Notes: generated from the letters alone by a model not told the origin. 64,000 nucleotides of DNA from Petunia secreta (GCA_029990175.1 JARKIP010000022.1:21302001-21366000), one strand, 5' to 3'. Positions 22,746 to 33,539 are shown, counted from the first letter of the stretch. A program made the numbers and translations.

Positions 22746-25261
22746 TGTTATTGCATGAAATGACCTCGGTCAGTCGTTTCGGAAGTTAGGATTCCGATTG
22801 GCATGCCGATAATTTTAAAATATTTCTAATGTCCATTGGGACTTATCTGTAAAATTTGAACTAAATCAGACCTCGTTTCGTAGGCATCGGAAGAAGGTTT
22901 CAGTTTTTATTGGCGATAAATATTAAAAAGAGATTTTTGAGTTCGGTTTTGGGCAAATGAGCTCCGATTCGAAATCCGAAAGCACCGTTAGGTTCGTATG
23001 ATTATTTGTGACTTTTATGAACTTTCGAAAGTGAATTTAGATGTTCTTCGGCTAGTTTCCGCTAAAATGCCGAAAGCTAAATAATTTGACTTCTTTTCAT
23101 TTAAATTCGCATCTTGAGTTTCGGGAGTCTGATTTAAGATCCGCCTTCGCGAGTATGTTACATATATTTCGTACAACTTGTATGCAAAAGTTGGAATTAT
23201 TTCGAATATCGTAGGGCACCGTTTTAATTTTCGTTAAGAAAAGAAAATAAAATAAAATAAAACAAAAAAAAAAGGAAAAAGACAAAAGTTAAGTAATGGC
23301 GGTGGGTTGGATATCTTTACAAAATGAAATGGAACAAGATTAAGGAGAACAGAATATGAGAGCCAGAAACAAAAACGCACAAAGAAAATGGGTTAGACGG
23401 AGAAGGAAAAAAATGCCAGAAAATGAGAAAAGCGACCGGAAAAAAAGTAGAATTTTCACCTTGAAACATTCAGGTAATGATCCTAATATATTATTTGAGT
23501 TTATCACGTGTGTTTGAATATATTTTAACGGTAAACTTGGAATATTATACATCATTTTAATAAGTTCAATTAATAGTTTAAAGGGTCAAATGGACCCCGA
23601 TAACGAAATTGAATATATATTCATACTCAGTGAGTTATGGCAAACATATAAATATAAATTATTTGGGGTTTGGTTGTGTGACCTTAAACCCTGTATATAG
23701 GCCTGGCCTGCGTATTGCGTATGCCAATAGGGTATCAGGTTCCTAACCGAATTGCCCTAAGATGTGAGGAATGAAGCCTTTAGCCTAATTTGATATATTT
23801 TTCTACTTATTGAATAGAGTGGGGTCATTTGGCAATGAAACCAAAGGACAAAGCGGTTATTTAGTGGCTGTGCTAACTTTGTAACAAGGTAAGTGTTTAT
23901 ATCCATTTCTTTGGAGGCACCTGGCCTCGTGGATTTTCTACCATGTGTTCCTTACGTGTGTAGCTGCCGATAGGCGTACTCCTTACGCCTTAGCTTTGGA
24001 TTTACATTGTGTATTATATGTTATGTCCTGTTGTTGGTATTGCATTGAGTAACTGAGTATTGTACTCTGGCTGTGAGTTGGCATCTACTTCCCGGCTGTC
24101 GATGAGAGTCCCGCGCCGGTGAAGGGTTATTATTGCACCACATTGCATTCATATGCATTATATGTCATTCATATGCATTACATTGCATATCATATTGGGT
24201 GCAGGAGTATTCCGCCCCAGGAACAGGAGTATTCCGCTCCATTGTATCATATTGAGGGTAGGAGTATTCCGCCCCAGGAGCAGGAGTATTCCGCCGCCCC
24301 AGGAGAGTGCAGAAGTATTTCGCCCCAGGAGAGTGCAGGAGTATTCCGCCTCAGGTTTACATTATATCGGGTGCAGGAGTATTCTGCCCCAGGAGAGTGC
24401 AGGAGTATTCCGCCTCTGGTTTATATTATATCGGGTGCAGGAGTATTCCGCTCCAGTTGGTTATCAGATTGGATTCCCCTCGAATGCAGGAGTATTCCGC
24501 TTCGAGATGGGATTACGGGCACATGTGACCCTTCGCATCATATTTCATTTTATTTCATTTCATTTCATCTCAATTCATACCATTGTGTAGACTTGCGGTA
24601 CATGACTACTATTCTGCTTATAGGTGCATTGCTTATTTGTTGATATGTTTCTGGCACGCATCCTGGGTTGAGTTTATAAGTTTCTTACGTGTTATCGATT
24701 GTTATCTGGCTCTACCTTTTTTTAATTTAAATAAAAAGAATTTGGTCTATCTATTTCTTTTCTCCCTAGCTAGCTATCCTATTCTTTGAGGTGGCTAGTC
24801 CGCCCCACTTATTGAGTCCTTTTGACTCACCCTTGTTTGTTGTTTGTTTTCTGTCTATCTATTTCGTTTCGGCAGGTTCGCTCCATGATTGAGTTCGCCA
24901 CGTTGTTCAGGAGCGAAGACGACTTCAGCTGTCAGGGTGAGCCAGCCTTTATTCCGGATGGCCACCAGTTTATCGGTTATCATCTCAGTTGCAATTTGCT
25001 CCCTTCAGGAGGTATCTGTTTTCTTTGTACTCTTAGATGTCTAGTCTGGATAGCCCTAAACCTAGTACATTGGGTAGTCAGCTGTAATTTCTTTTGTACA
25101 GCTTAGAGGTACCTGTATGTCTGTGCTTTTTCTAAGTCTTGTTTTTATTTATGAATTGGATTATATTTATTTTTCTAATTTAATTGGTAAGGGTTAGCCC
25201 GACGGGTCTAGGGGAGGATGTCGGGTGCCCGCACGGCCTGGCCGGATTCCGGGTCCTGTCA
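22746..25261 (+). mobile_element. Probable solo LTR inserted in LTR B
   Basis: The segment runs from TGTTATTGCATG to GGGTCCTGTCA and is flanked by GTGCG (22,741-22,745) and GTGCA (25,262-25,266), a 5-base target duplication with one difference. It has no internal coding region, so I read it as a 2.5-kb LTR left by recombination. The end (CGGGTGCCCGCACGGCC...) resembles LTR ends of Solanaceae gypsy elements. The lineage is not determined, and the boundaries depend on the near-match duplication. Confidence 0.55.
24200..24503 (+). repeat. Minisatellite GGAGTATTCCGC
   Basis: Ten copies of (CA)GGAGTATTCCGC or close variants lie within about 300 bases, many linked by CCCAGGAGAGTG. There is also a longer repeat with TTTACATTATATCGGGTG between units. 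Long frames that cross it (for example 24,119-24,643) are repeat artefacts. Confidence 0.8.
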
Positions 25262-25739
25262 GTGCATTTGTTTACGGTTGTCTTGGAATGAATGCTAATC
25301 TTTTGTTCTCTTATTTTTCTTTCTCATGTACACTTTCGGAGACGAGTTGAAATAAAACTCGCAAATTGGGATAGCGTGCATTTGGAAGTCATTTGACCCG
25401 CTCCGCATTTTCGGGACTTGATATCCCCGAAAATGTTAAAAAGAGAAAAAGAAAACGAAAACCTCTAAATTTAAGGCTCAGAGATTGAGTTGCGCTTCCG
25501 GGTTCTACCTTCTAAAACTCCTTCTTTCCTGTCCCCTTTAGAAAGCATGTTTTAGGAAGCCCTGAAACCGGACTAGGATTTTCATGTTAGAAGCTTGGTA
25601 GGATAGCCGCTTTATTAAACTATTATCTTATCGCATGTTTAGAATTGATTATATAATTGCTTATCCCGTTTCTTTGGGACGCGCCAATTATTTTAAGATA
25701 ATAGTAATCTTTGGTTACTAACCAAGTGCAAAAGAAATT

Positions 25740-26230
25740 AAATTTAATTAAATTACACATCTCCATGTATTATTTATATTTATTTATCCATTTATTAAAT
25801 ATTTATTTATCTATCTACTCATTTAATCATTAATCGGATTAATTATGCGATATTTATTTATTAATTTATTTAATTAATTAATCTTATTTATTTATTTAAT
25901 TTAATTAATTATTTATTTATTTACTTAATAATAATAATTATTTATTTATTTATTTAATCAATTATTATTCATTTATTCTTTTTATTTAATTGAAATTAAT
26001 ATAAATATTTATTTACTTAGTTAAGTTAGTTATTTATTTACCTATTTACTCAAGCAATCAATTAATCAATTATTATTATTTATCTAATTATTTATTTAGC
26101 GTATTCTATTTTATTTATTTAATTCTATTTACTCTTTATTCATTTAATTAATAAATCAATCAATCAATCATATTGTAATTATCCATTTAATTAATCTTAA
26201 ATTTGATTATCTATTTATCTAAGTATTGGC
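25740..26230. repeat. Very AT-rich low-complexity tract
   Basis: About 490 bases are made almost only of ATTTATTTA and TTAATTAAT-type words. It lies in the 3' half of LTR B. No gene is present. Confidence 0.7.
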
Positions 26231-26576
26231 ATAACCAAAACCTTATCTTATTTATGTTATCCTTAGTTAAAATTAATTATATTATCCTTAACAAATTCGT
26301 GAAAACCGCCGGATTAACCACATTTAGTGGATTTTCGAAAGTGCTCCCGCAAGGGACCTTCTTTCGAATTTAATAGAACCACTTACTCAGAATCTCTGAT
26401 TTTAATTTAATTTCTTTTAAATAAAGAATAAATTGCACTCATTAGTTAACCTTAGGTTCCTAATAATCCTTAAATTAGGTGGCGAATCCAAAGAAAGCCC
26501 TTTGGAGTCTCCATTTTGTTGAAAATACATCCCGATGCATACTTGTGTGTGCAGTTTTCGGGAGGGTTCAACAGCG

Positions 26577-26594
26577 TGGCGACTCCGCTGGAGA
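26577..26594 (+). promoter_or_regulatory. Primer-binding site of element B
   Basis: TGGCGACTCCGCTGGAGA lies 3 bases after the LTR end. It differs from the site in element A by one base (GGAGA against GGGGA). Confidence 0.7.
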
Positions 26595-27276
26595 ATAGCA
26601 AATAGTTCTAACCATAAGGCTTTCACGAATTTGTTTGTTTTTTTGTTTTGTTTGAAATTGTATGTTGATACTAGTATGCGTAGCTTATTTAATTATTGTG
26701 TTTGCATGTTGAGACTAGCATGATTATATCTATTGTTTATTTGCGAGCATGCTTAGTTAATTTAATTGATTGCTGTGTGTCACGAAAGCATGTCACTGCA
26801 CCCTTATTTGTGCAAATATATAAACTGGCATTCCGTTCATATTTTTCCCATTCCTGGGAACCTCTTGCATTCTCACTCAAATATCTGCGAGGTGTGTGCA
26901 TACGCACCCACACTTTCATCCACTAAAGAACCCTTTTGACGAGTTGGTGTACCGGCGGATTGTCGTGGGAGTAATTCGACCACGAAGCCGCCTGTCACTC
27001 ACCTGTTAGCCTCAACCGTTAACCCACTCTTAGACGGTGTTTTAGGAGCATGAATGCATTTACACCATAGCCTGGACCCGGTCCCTGGTACCACCTCCAT
27101 AGTTAGGAAATCGCCTTCACGTCAACGGGTTCTTGAACCCAACGACAGCGCATATTATGTGTTTTGTGATAACGAATCTCCAGTCCCAGCTGAATTTTGA
27201 GCACAATCAAATTTATAAATTTATTTTTCATTATCTTATAGGTTAAAGAATAGAACAACAGTTTGACAAAGTCTAC
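26595..27276 (+). other. Leader of element B
   Basis: The leader has no long ORF. The block at 27,045-27,165 aligns with element A (15,950-16,110). It leads directly into the ATG of ORF1 at 27,277. Confidence 0.55.
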
Positions 27277-28578
27277 ATGGTTGTAGAGGTCCCAGTGAAG
27301 CTAAAATTACTGTGGGGAGACCTTTGTGAGGAAGAGAGAAAGATAGTGGAAGGGAAATTAGGAAGGTTGACAAAGTTGATTGAAGTTCGTCCAAACCGTG
27401 ATTTGGTCCAAGCTCTTATTGCGTATTGGCACCCGACGCGAGCTATATTCAGGTTCAAGGACTTTGAGTTGACTCCTACTTTAGGAGAAGTAGTTGGGAT
27501 AACGGGTTTGAAGTGTCTCGGTCAAGAGATAATCCTTCCAAACAGTCAAACAGGGAAGAAATTCCAAGAGAGACTAGGGTTGGTAAGGAATGATAATTTG
27601 GGTTGCATAAAAAACAAATGGGTTCATCTGGATTATCTGTACACCAGGTTTGGGTGCATGACGGGTTTTGATGATTTTGAACGGGAGTTTAACTGTGGTG
27701 AGAAGACTTGGAGAGACCGGCGTGTAAGGGCTTTTGTCATTGCATTCCTAGGGACTTTGGTCTTCCCAAAAGAGAATGGAAGCATTAGGACTTGCATTGG
27801 TTCCGTAGTTCGGGCGATGTTTGAAGGGATCAACGGGAACAAATCTACCACCATAGTTCCTATGATTCTAGAAGAAATGTATCGGGCTCTAAATGAATGC
27901 AGAAGGGGTTCGATGTATTTCAAAGGTTGTAATCTTCTCCTTCAAGTATGGGCGATAGAACAAATGTGCCATCATAAGCCCATGATGGATATCTGTAAGG
28001 CGAAAGATAGTCGAGGAAAGATAAATCCTATCGCTACCCAAAACACGAGAACAAAGTGGTGTGAAAAACCTAAAAGCTTTGCGGGATGGTATGATTTCTT
28101 GGCCCGCCTTACTGATGAGCAAGTAATGTGGAAGTTAATTTATGTTCCCAAAGATGAGATTGCGCTTAGGACTTCCAAGCGGTACTACATCGAGTTGTCG
28201 GGTTTAACTAGGCTTCAACCGTACGCACCTTTGAGGGTCCTCCATCAGTTTGGGATGGGACAATTTATTCCCCTTTGTGATGATATGTCGAAGTCAGAAA
28301 CTCCTTTCAACCTGCAGAATGCAATTCCAAGAAAAAGAGAAATCCTCGATGATTGGAAGAGTTTGAAACCGATAGAGGTGACAACAAAGCACCAAAGTTG
28401 TACCCCAGAATATCTCGCGTGGATCAAAGAGGAGCGGCATTTAGGTCCCAGCCCGCTAGGAAGAGTTGGCTATGAAGATACAGACATGAAGAACAAAATG
28501 AGGCAGGCAAGAGCAGGGACCAGTCATTATGAAACATCCGCCCCGGCAAGCAAGAAGATGAAGCAAGCAGGAATGTGA
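27277..28578 (+). CDS. Ogre/Tat ORF1 protein, 433 aa (plant-mobile-domain-like)
   Basis: An uninterrupted 433-residue frame begins at the first ATG after the primer site and leader. Ogre elements characteristically carry an extra ORF1 upstream of gag; this one has LVQALIAYWHPTRAIFRF and FELTPTLGEVVGITGL at residues ~45-80. That is a pattern I associate with the helical domain of Ogre ORF1 proteins (DUF7745 or aminotransferase-like plant mobile domain). The middle part is rich in Trp and Cys (GCNLLLQVWAIEQM). The C-terminus is basic (KKMKQAG). The function is not established. It is notable that it has no stop although the rest of the element is gone. Domain naming is from memory of the family, not a search. 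Confidence 0.7.
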   Translation: MVVEVPVKLKLLWGDLCEEERKIVEGKLGRLTKLIEVRPNRDLVQALIAYWHPTRAIFRFKDFELTPTLGEVVGITGLKCLGQEIILPNSQTGKKFQERLGLVRNDNLGCIKNKWVHLDYLYTRFGCMTGFDDFEREFNCGEKTWRDRRVRAFVIAFLGTLVFPKENGSIRTCIGSVVRAMFEGINGNKSTTIVPMILEEMYRALNECRRGSMYFKGCNLLLQVWAIEQMCHHKPMMDICKAKDSRGKINPIATQNTRTKWCEKPKSFAGWYDFLARLTDEQVMWKLIYVPKDEIALRTSKRYYIELSGLTRLQPYAPLRVLHQFGMGQFIPLCDDMSKSETPFNLQNAIPRKREILDDWKSLKPIEVTTKHQSCTPEYLAWIKEERHLGPSPLGRVGYEDTDMKNKMRQARAGTSHYETSAPASKKMKQAGM

Positions 28579-28599
28579 TGCAGCACTTGGCAAGATGGC

Positions 28600-30770
28600 A
28601 GTTGGTAAATTTTCTTGCCCAAGTTATATGGAAGATACAAAAGCGTTCTATTTTAAAAATAAGCGTTAGCACATATGGTTCGACTGTCAACGTCGATTTT
28701 TTCCAGATGATCATCAGTTTAGGAAAAAAACTGGTGCATTTATGAAGAATCAGCGTGATTTTAATGTCCCTCCACGAAGGTTGAATGGCTATGAAATTTG
28801 GGACAGGGTGAAGGGGTATCCAAAGGTAACTAAATAACAAACTTTGCCTAGAATACCTGGTTTTGGTGTTACAGATAACTGGACTGAGCAAAGCATACTC
28901 TGAAATTGCATTACTGGAAGGATAATCTTCTTTGATATATTTGGATCTGATGCACATTGAAAATAATTTTTTTTGACGCTGTCTTTCACACTGTGATGGA
29001 TGTCAAGAATAACACAAAGGACAACTTGAAGGCCAAGTTGGAAATTCAGGCATATTATAGGCGACCTGAATTATACCTACAGTCAGATGGCAACAAGGTT
29101 CAGATGCCCACAACCAACTACACCTTTGACATAGATAAGAGAAGAATGATTTGCGAGTGGTTAAAAAATTTGAGGTTTTCTGATGGCTGCGGATCGAATA
29201 TATCTAGATGTGTTGACATGATAGAAGGTAAGTTAACTGCTATGAAAAGCCATGATTGTCATGTTTTTATGGAAAACTTGGTCCCAATTGTATTCAATGG
29301 ATGGCCTGATACAATTTGGAAATCCTTTACTAAAATGAGTGTATTTTTCAAAGACTTGTGTTCTAATACATTAAGTGAAGCCAATCTTGAAATGATGGAA
29401 AGTAATATTCTCGTGATCTTAACCAAATTGACCAAGATCTTTCCCCCTGATTTCTTCAATGTGATGGAACATCTTCCGATGCACCTTGTGGAAGAAGCGC
29501 GACTTAGAGGCCCAGTTCAGGGGAGATGGATCCATCCCTACAAAAGGTAATAAGAATCAATGATTTTCTCCTTAACAATTTTTAATTATTCTTTAATAAT
29601 TATATAATTAAATGTGTTATGTAGGATTGTTGGCAAGTGTAAGCAGACTGTTGAAAATAGAAATAGTATTGAGGGGTTGATATGTGAGCCTTATCTTGTT
29701 AGGTAAAATTCCCATTTTTGTTCATATTATTTTGGGGGGGACGTGCCATCTCTATGAAATAAGATGAATCGGCATGACGATGGCGGGAGCGGTAATGCAT
29801 TGTTTCCACAATTTTCCATATTCAATCATCCAGGTAAAAGATCAAAAAAGGGTTCCATGAAAGTATTTCGTGACATCGATAGAAAAGTAGCTACTACACA
29901 TGTATTTTTGAATTGTCCAGAAGTCTATCCATTTTATATGTAACTTTCAGTTGGTACAATAAACGTAAATGCTAGATACAAATATAATTTTGACCAATGG
30001 AATTTTGTATTGTGCCGAGCCATTAATTTGTGAATTTCTTTAGCCATGATGCTGTTATTGAACCTTCAGACTAGTTTAGAGAATATGTAAGTATTTCTTT
30101 ATTAAATCATACCATAAGTTTAATACTATTTTACAAATTATCCCGAGTATTGTCTAACTTATAAATTTTCTTGAACGACATATAGGTAAACAATTCTGTT
30201 AATGGAATCAATCATCCATTGTTTTGTGATTTATCGTTGGGACCTGTTTATAAGTACAGACAGATGTCTAAGTACTTTATCAATGGGTTTAAGTTTCATA
30301 CTCAGGAATGGTCCATGGGGAAGAAAACCTATACTTGAGAAGTGTAGGTGAATACAGGCACTGGTGAAGGAGACTTTGACTATTATGGCGTGATTTGGGA
30401 TATATTAGAGCTAGATTTAATGGTTCACCCAGAAAAAAGTTAGTGCTGTTTCGGTTTAAGTGGTTTGATCCAACACCACATAAAGGTACAAGGGTGCATC
30501 CGCTATAAAAAGTATTGAAGTCAATCACAACAGAACGTATGGACATTATGATCCATTTATTATTGCTCAAAATGTGAAACAAGTTCACTACATTCCTTAT
30601 CCACCATGCAAAAATAAAGTCAAGAACAAGGCTAAAGCTAATAGATGGGTTGTTTTAAAAGCCAAGCCGATTAGAAGAGTGGAGGTGCATGATGTATTGG
30701 AGGAAGCATACTAAGATGGAAATGAGCTAAGATGGGTCGAGCCATGTGCACAGTAGCTAGATGTAAGATA
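28600..30770 (+). pseudogene. CACTA TNP2 transposase (multi-exon, decayed)
   Basis: Recognisable blocks in order: MEDTKAFYFKNKR, then WFDCQRRFFPDDHQFRKK and PPRRLNGYEIWDRV (28,610-28,830) after an in-frame TAG. A segment with FHTVMDVKNNTKDNLKAKL follows at about 28,980-29,045. A DUF4218-like block comes next (KSHDCHVFMENLVPIVFNGW, FFKDLCSNTLSEANLE, HLPMHLVEEARLRGPVQGRW; 29,230-29,545). A DUF4216-like block follows (YKYRQMSKYFINGFKF, GEGDFDYYGVIWDILELD; 30,245-30,420). A possible intron follows HPYKR (gt at about 29,549, ag before GATTGTTGG at about 29,624). Several stops and missing segments, including the catalytic N-terminal half, make it inactive. TNP2 normally binds and cuts the element ends. 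Confidence 0.8.
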
Positions 30771-30839
30771 CCAATTACAGCATAATTTTATTTGAAATAC
30801 TTGTTAAAGTAATTATACCTATCTTCTATTTTGTTGGAG

Positions 30840-31216
30840 GAGAACTATAGAGCTGCTGGGTGAGAATAGGTTGAAAGCTAAGGATCAGAGGCCGATGCTT
30901 TCTTAAACCCATCCCGGAAGAAGCTGATGCAATGTTTGTTCAGGCGGGTGGTGGCTACAATAAAAAACCGAGCATATAGCCTTGGTCCAATGCATTACAA
31001 AGAGCCTTCCGAATAGATATTATTAATTCTTGCTCTTCTTCTTCTTCTTCTTCTTGTGCTCAATAGAATGTGGATCATGAATAGTACATTGAAATGGAAA
31101 CGTTGAAGAAAGCTAACCAAGAGCTGGAACGCCAAATTGACCATGTAGAAATAAGGAACTTACATGATAAGGTGCAGAAGTTTATGATGGGTAAGGGACT
31201 TGGCAATGACTCCTAG
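30840..31216 (+). pseudogene. Possible second CACTA gene remnant (coiled coil)
   Basis: Past the TNP2 end, broken frames give a serine-rich run from a CTT repeat (about 31,033-31,053) and then MET(L)KKANQELERQIDHVEI, a coiled-coil-like helix ending at a TAG near 31,216. A small coiled-coil protein gene (TNPA/TNPD type) downstream of or overlapping TNP2 is usual in CACTA elements. The evidence here is position and composition only. Confidence 0.35.
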
Positions 31217-31282
31217 AACACTTAGTAGATTCATGGTTAGTTAAACATTTGTCAATTAAACTTAAATATGGAAAGTATTATG

Positions 31283-31298
31283 TTGTTTTGTTATTTAC
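31283..31298. repeat. Left target-site duplication of the LINE
   Basis: TTGTTTTGTTATTTAC matches 32,436-32,451 (TTGTTTTTTTATTTAC) at 15 of 16 positions, and the two copies bracket the LINE exactly. Confidence 0.8.
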
Positions 31299-32435
31299 AA
31301 CAACAACAACTACATACCCAGTGTATCCCACAAGTGGGGTCTGGAAAGGGTGAGATGTATGCAAACCTTACCCCCACAAAGGTGGAGAGGCTGTTTCCGA
31401 TAGACCCTCGGCGAGGCAAAAAAACGTATCAGAAAACATATATGATAGTCAAGCCAATAGTATCATGCTATAAAGGATGTTAAAACTAAAGATTATCCAA
31501 TAAACAGATAATATCAGTAGATATAAAGGCGAAGAAGTAAAAATGAAAATTATCTATATAAGTATTATAGTACATCTATTAGGGGAAAAGATATTCGACT
31601 ACAACCTAACCTTCAACCCTAATTCTCGACCGCCACGCCCCCCAATCTAGGGTCATGTCCTCGGTGATCTGAATCCGGGCCATGTCCTATCTAATCACCT
31701 CGGCCCAGTTCTTCTTCGGTCTACCTCTTCCTCTCCGTAGACCCAGAATGGCTAATCTCTCACACCTCCTGACTGGAGCATCTATACTTCTTCTTCTCAC
31801 ATGACCGAACCATCGGAGCCTCGCCTCTCGCATCTTCTCAGCCACTGGGGCTACGCCAACCTTGTCACGAATGACTTCATTCTTAATCTTATCCATCTTT
31901 GTATGCCTACACATCCATCTAAGCATTTTCATTTCCGCTACGCTCATCTTCTGCACGTGAGAGTTCTTGACTGGTCAACACTCTGCACCACAAAACATAG
32001 CTGGTTTAATACCCACTCTACAAAATTTGCCTTTAAGTCTAAGTGGCACTCTTTTATCACATAGTACACCAGAAGAAAGCCCCCACTTCATCCAGCTTAC
32101 TCCTATACAGTGTGTGACATCATCATCGATCTCACCATTACCTTTGGAGAATTTAGCCAAGATATTTGAAGCTCTCTTTCTTAGGAATGACTTGAGAATC
32201 AAGCTTTACTTTCATATCTAACTCATCTAGAGCGTTAGTAAATTTGCATTCCATATATTCTGTCTTTGTCCTGCTTAGTCTAAAGCCTTTAGACTCTAGA
32301 GTCTACCTCCATACCTCCATCTTCTTAGTGACACCTTTGCGTGTCTGCTCCACCAACACTATATCATTTGCGAATAACATACACCACGACACCTCTCCTT
32401 GGATACTCAGAGTCAACACATCCATTACCAGCGCA
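31299..32435 (-). mobile_element. 5'-truncated RTE-type LINE
   Basis: On the minus strand this 1.14-kb copy carries the last part of a reverse transcriptase ORF, a 3' untranslated region and a TTG-repeat tail (AACAACAACAAC on +). It is flanked by a 16-base target duplication. Short 3' repeats in place of poly-A are typical of the RTE clade. The conserved 3' block is well known from Solanaceae genomes. It inserted into the CACTA transposon and is therefore younger than it. Confidence 0.85.
31606..32435 (-). pseudogene. C-terminal part of LINE reverse transcriptase
   Basis: The minus-strand reading ends with RLRWFGHVRRRSIDAPVRRC and RGRGRPKKNW, the conserved C-terminal end of plant RTE reverse transcriptases, and stops near 31,606. 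Upstream are a thumb-like part (RLKGKFCRVGIKPAM.CGAECW, dot marking a position I leave open) and NGEIDDDVTHCIG. At least one stop lies near 31,685 and frames change at about 31,960-32,200. The endonuclease and the catalytic RT motif are absent because of 5' truncation. Confidence 0.75.
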
Positions 32436-32451
32436 TTGTTTTTTTATTTAC
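32436..32451. repeat. Right target-site duplication of the LINE
   Basis: TTGTTTTTTTATTTAC pairs with 31,283-31,298 with one mismatch. Confidence 0.8.
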
Positions 32452-32689
32452 GTTTTTTTTTGTTGTTTGTGGGATTTGAAACAATCGTGGTTATGTTATA
32501 GGCATGTTGAACACTTGTTCATGGAACAAGTATGTAGAATGGTTTAAAAGCTCGTTTATGGCTTTGTTGTAACGTTAAAAAGGTTATGGTACTGTTTGAA
32601 TGTCATTCTAATGGTTATTTTGGTTTTGTTAGGTGCTGAAGACCTTTTTCTAACATTTTATTATGCAAGATTTACAGTGTTAGCGAGAC

Positions 32690-33048
32690 AATCCCTTGCT
32701 AAATGACCCAAAAAATCCCAGGATACCTTAGTACCTAGGAAATTCCCTCACTAGAAAAATATTATTATTTGTTGTTTTATCGAGGGATGTCCCTCAGTAA
32801 AATAATTTAAAAATAGTAATTTTCTAAATTACTAAAGAGGGAATTCCCTTGCTAAAATTTTTAATTTTTTCATATATTTTTTATCAGCGAGGGAATTCAT
32901 TTGCTAAGAATTTTGTAAAATATTTTTTCTGACATTTATTCACGAGGGGACCACCGAGGGAGATCTCTCGGTAGTACCGAGGGAATTCCCTCAGTATTTC
33001 GTTAATATTGAGGGTATTCCCTCGGTATTCTCCCTCGGAATTTGATCG
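32690..33048 (+). repeat. CACTA subterminal repeats
   Basis: Many copies of GAGGGAATTCCCT(C/T)GGTA and shorter relatives (GGAATTCCCT, GAGGGATGTCCCTC, GAGGGTATTCCCTCGG) occur in both orientations; several are near-palindromes. Arrays of this kind near CACTA ends serve as transposase binding sites in studied elements. The number here is about 10-12 by eye. Confidence 0.7.
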
Positions 33049-33061
33049 TTTTCTAGTAGTG
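33049..33061 (+). repeat. Right terminal inverted repeat of the CACTA element
   Basis: TTTTCTAGTAGTG is the reverse complement of a CACTA terminus. The 3 bases after it (TCA) would be the target duplication, but the left partner is missing. Confidence 0.75.
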
Positions 33062-33539
33062 TCATGTCAAAGACAACTTCGATTTTCAAATGCAATTTTT
33101 CAGATCAACTTCAAAAATTATTTTCAAAATTATTTTTGAAATCTATGCCAAACACCGACTAACTGTATTGCTCTCTCCATCCCATATAATGTGACCTAGT
33201 TAGATTGGGCAAAGAGTTTAAGAAAGAGACGAAGACTTTTGAAAGTTGTGACGAAAATAAATTACATAAATTTATAGATTGTGAATCATTTCTGATAAGA
33301 CCTTGATTTATAGGTCGTGCAGGCACCCGACATCCAATCATAGACCTATCGAGCAAACTCTATCGAACTTAGCTACTAGGAAGGTCATAAAAATAGCTTA
33401 AAAGACATATTCATATATAACAAGCTGCCAAAAGAAAGAAAAACAGCTAACTAACCAGAATATATGGTATAGATACCATCCAAATCTGACATCTAAAGGA
33501 GTGAAAGCTATGTACGGCACACATAAGGAATTATTTTTT
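33062..33539. other. Spacer with possible Stowaway-type MITE end
   Basis: About 480 bases without a gene. CTCTCTCCATCCCATATAAT at 33,171-33,190 looks like the start of a Stowaway-type MITE (usual start CTCCCTCCGTCCC), but no inverted partner is seen nearby, so it may be a fragment. Confidence 0.3.

Larger units (their letters stand above)
18884..26573 (+). repeat. 5' LTR of element B, interrupted by a solo LTR
   Basis: The LTR starts TGTTGACACC and ends ...GGGTTCAACA just before the primer site. Without the insertion at 22,746-25,266 it is about 5.2 kb, a length normal for Ogre LTRs. A TATATATACATATA stretch at about 19,118 is a promoter candidate. A repeat-rich segment (22,170-22,530) and a very AT-rich segment (25,740-26,230) lie inside. 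A frame at 19,215-19,490 lies in the leader and has no recognised product. Confidence 0.6.
18884..28578 (+). mobile_element. Ogre/Tat-like Ty3/gypsy element B, 5' part
   Basis: This comprises a long 5' LTR (interrupted by a solo LTR), a primer-binding site, a leader and an intact ORF1. Everything downstream of ORF1 (gag, pol, 3' LTR) is missing: at about 28,580 the sequence changes to CACTA transposase. The start TGTTGACACC follows tandem-array sequence of element A with no purine tract, so B is a separate insertion. Confidence 0.7.
28579..33061 (+). mobile_element. CACTA (En/Spm-type) transposon, 5'-truncated
   Basis: TNP2-type transposase remnants run from about 28,600 to 30,770, a second small coiled-coil segment follows, and the right end is a TTTTCTAGTAGTG terminus. 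That terminus is the reverse complement of CACTACTAGAAAA, the CACTA terminal inverted repeat. No matching left terminus is present near 28,580, where the sequence passes straight from Ogre ORF1 into transposase. A LINE is inserted at 31,299-32,435. Confidence 0.8.

Noticed and set aside
24119..24643. 174-codon frame and two overlapping frames
   Set aside because: They are produced by the GGAGTATTCCGC minisatellite, which is open in all three + frames.
28424..28957. 177-codon minus-strand frame
   Set aside because: It lies antisense to ORF1 and to the transposase remnant, both of which have recognisable protein motifs on +.
33171..33190. Stowaway MITE
   Set aside because: Only one possible end is visible and no inverted partner or TA duplication was found, so it is mentioned in the spacer but not called as an element.
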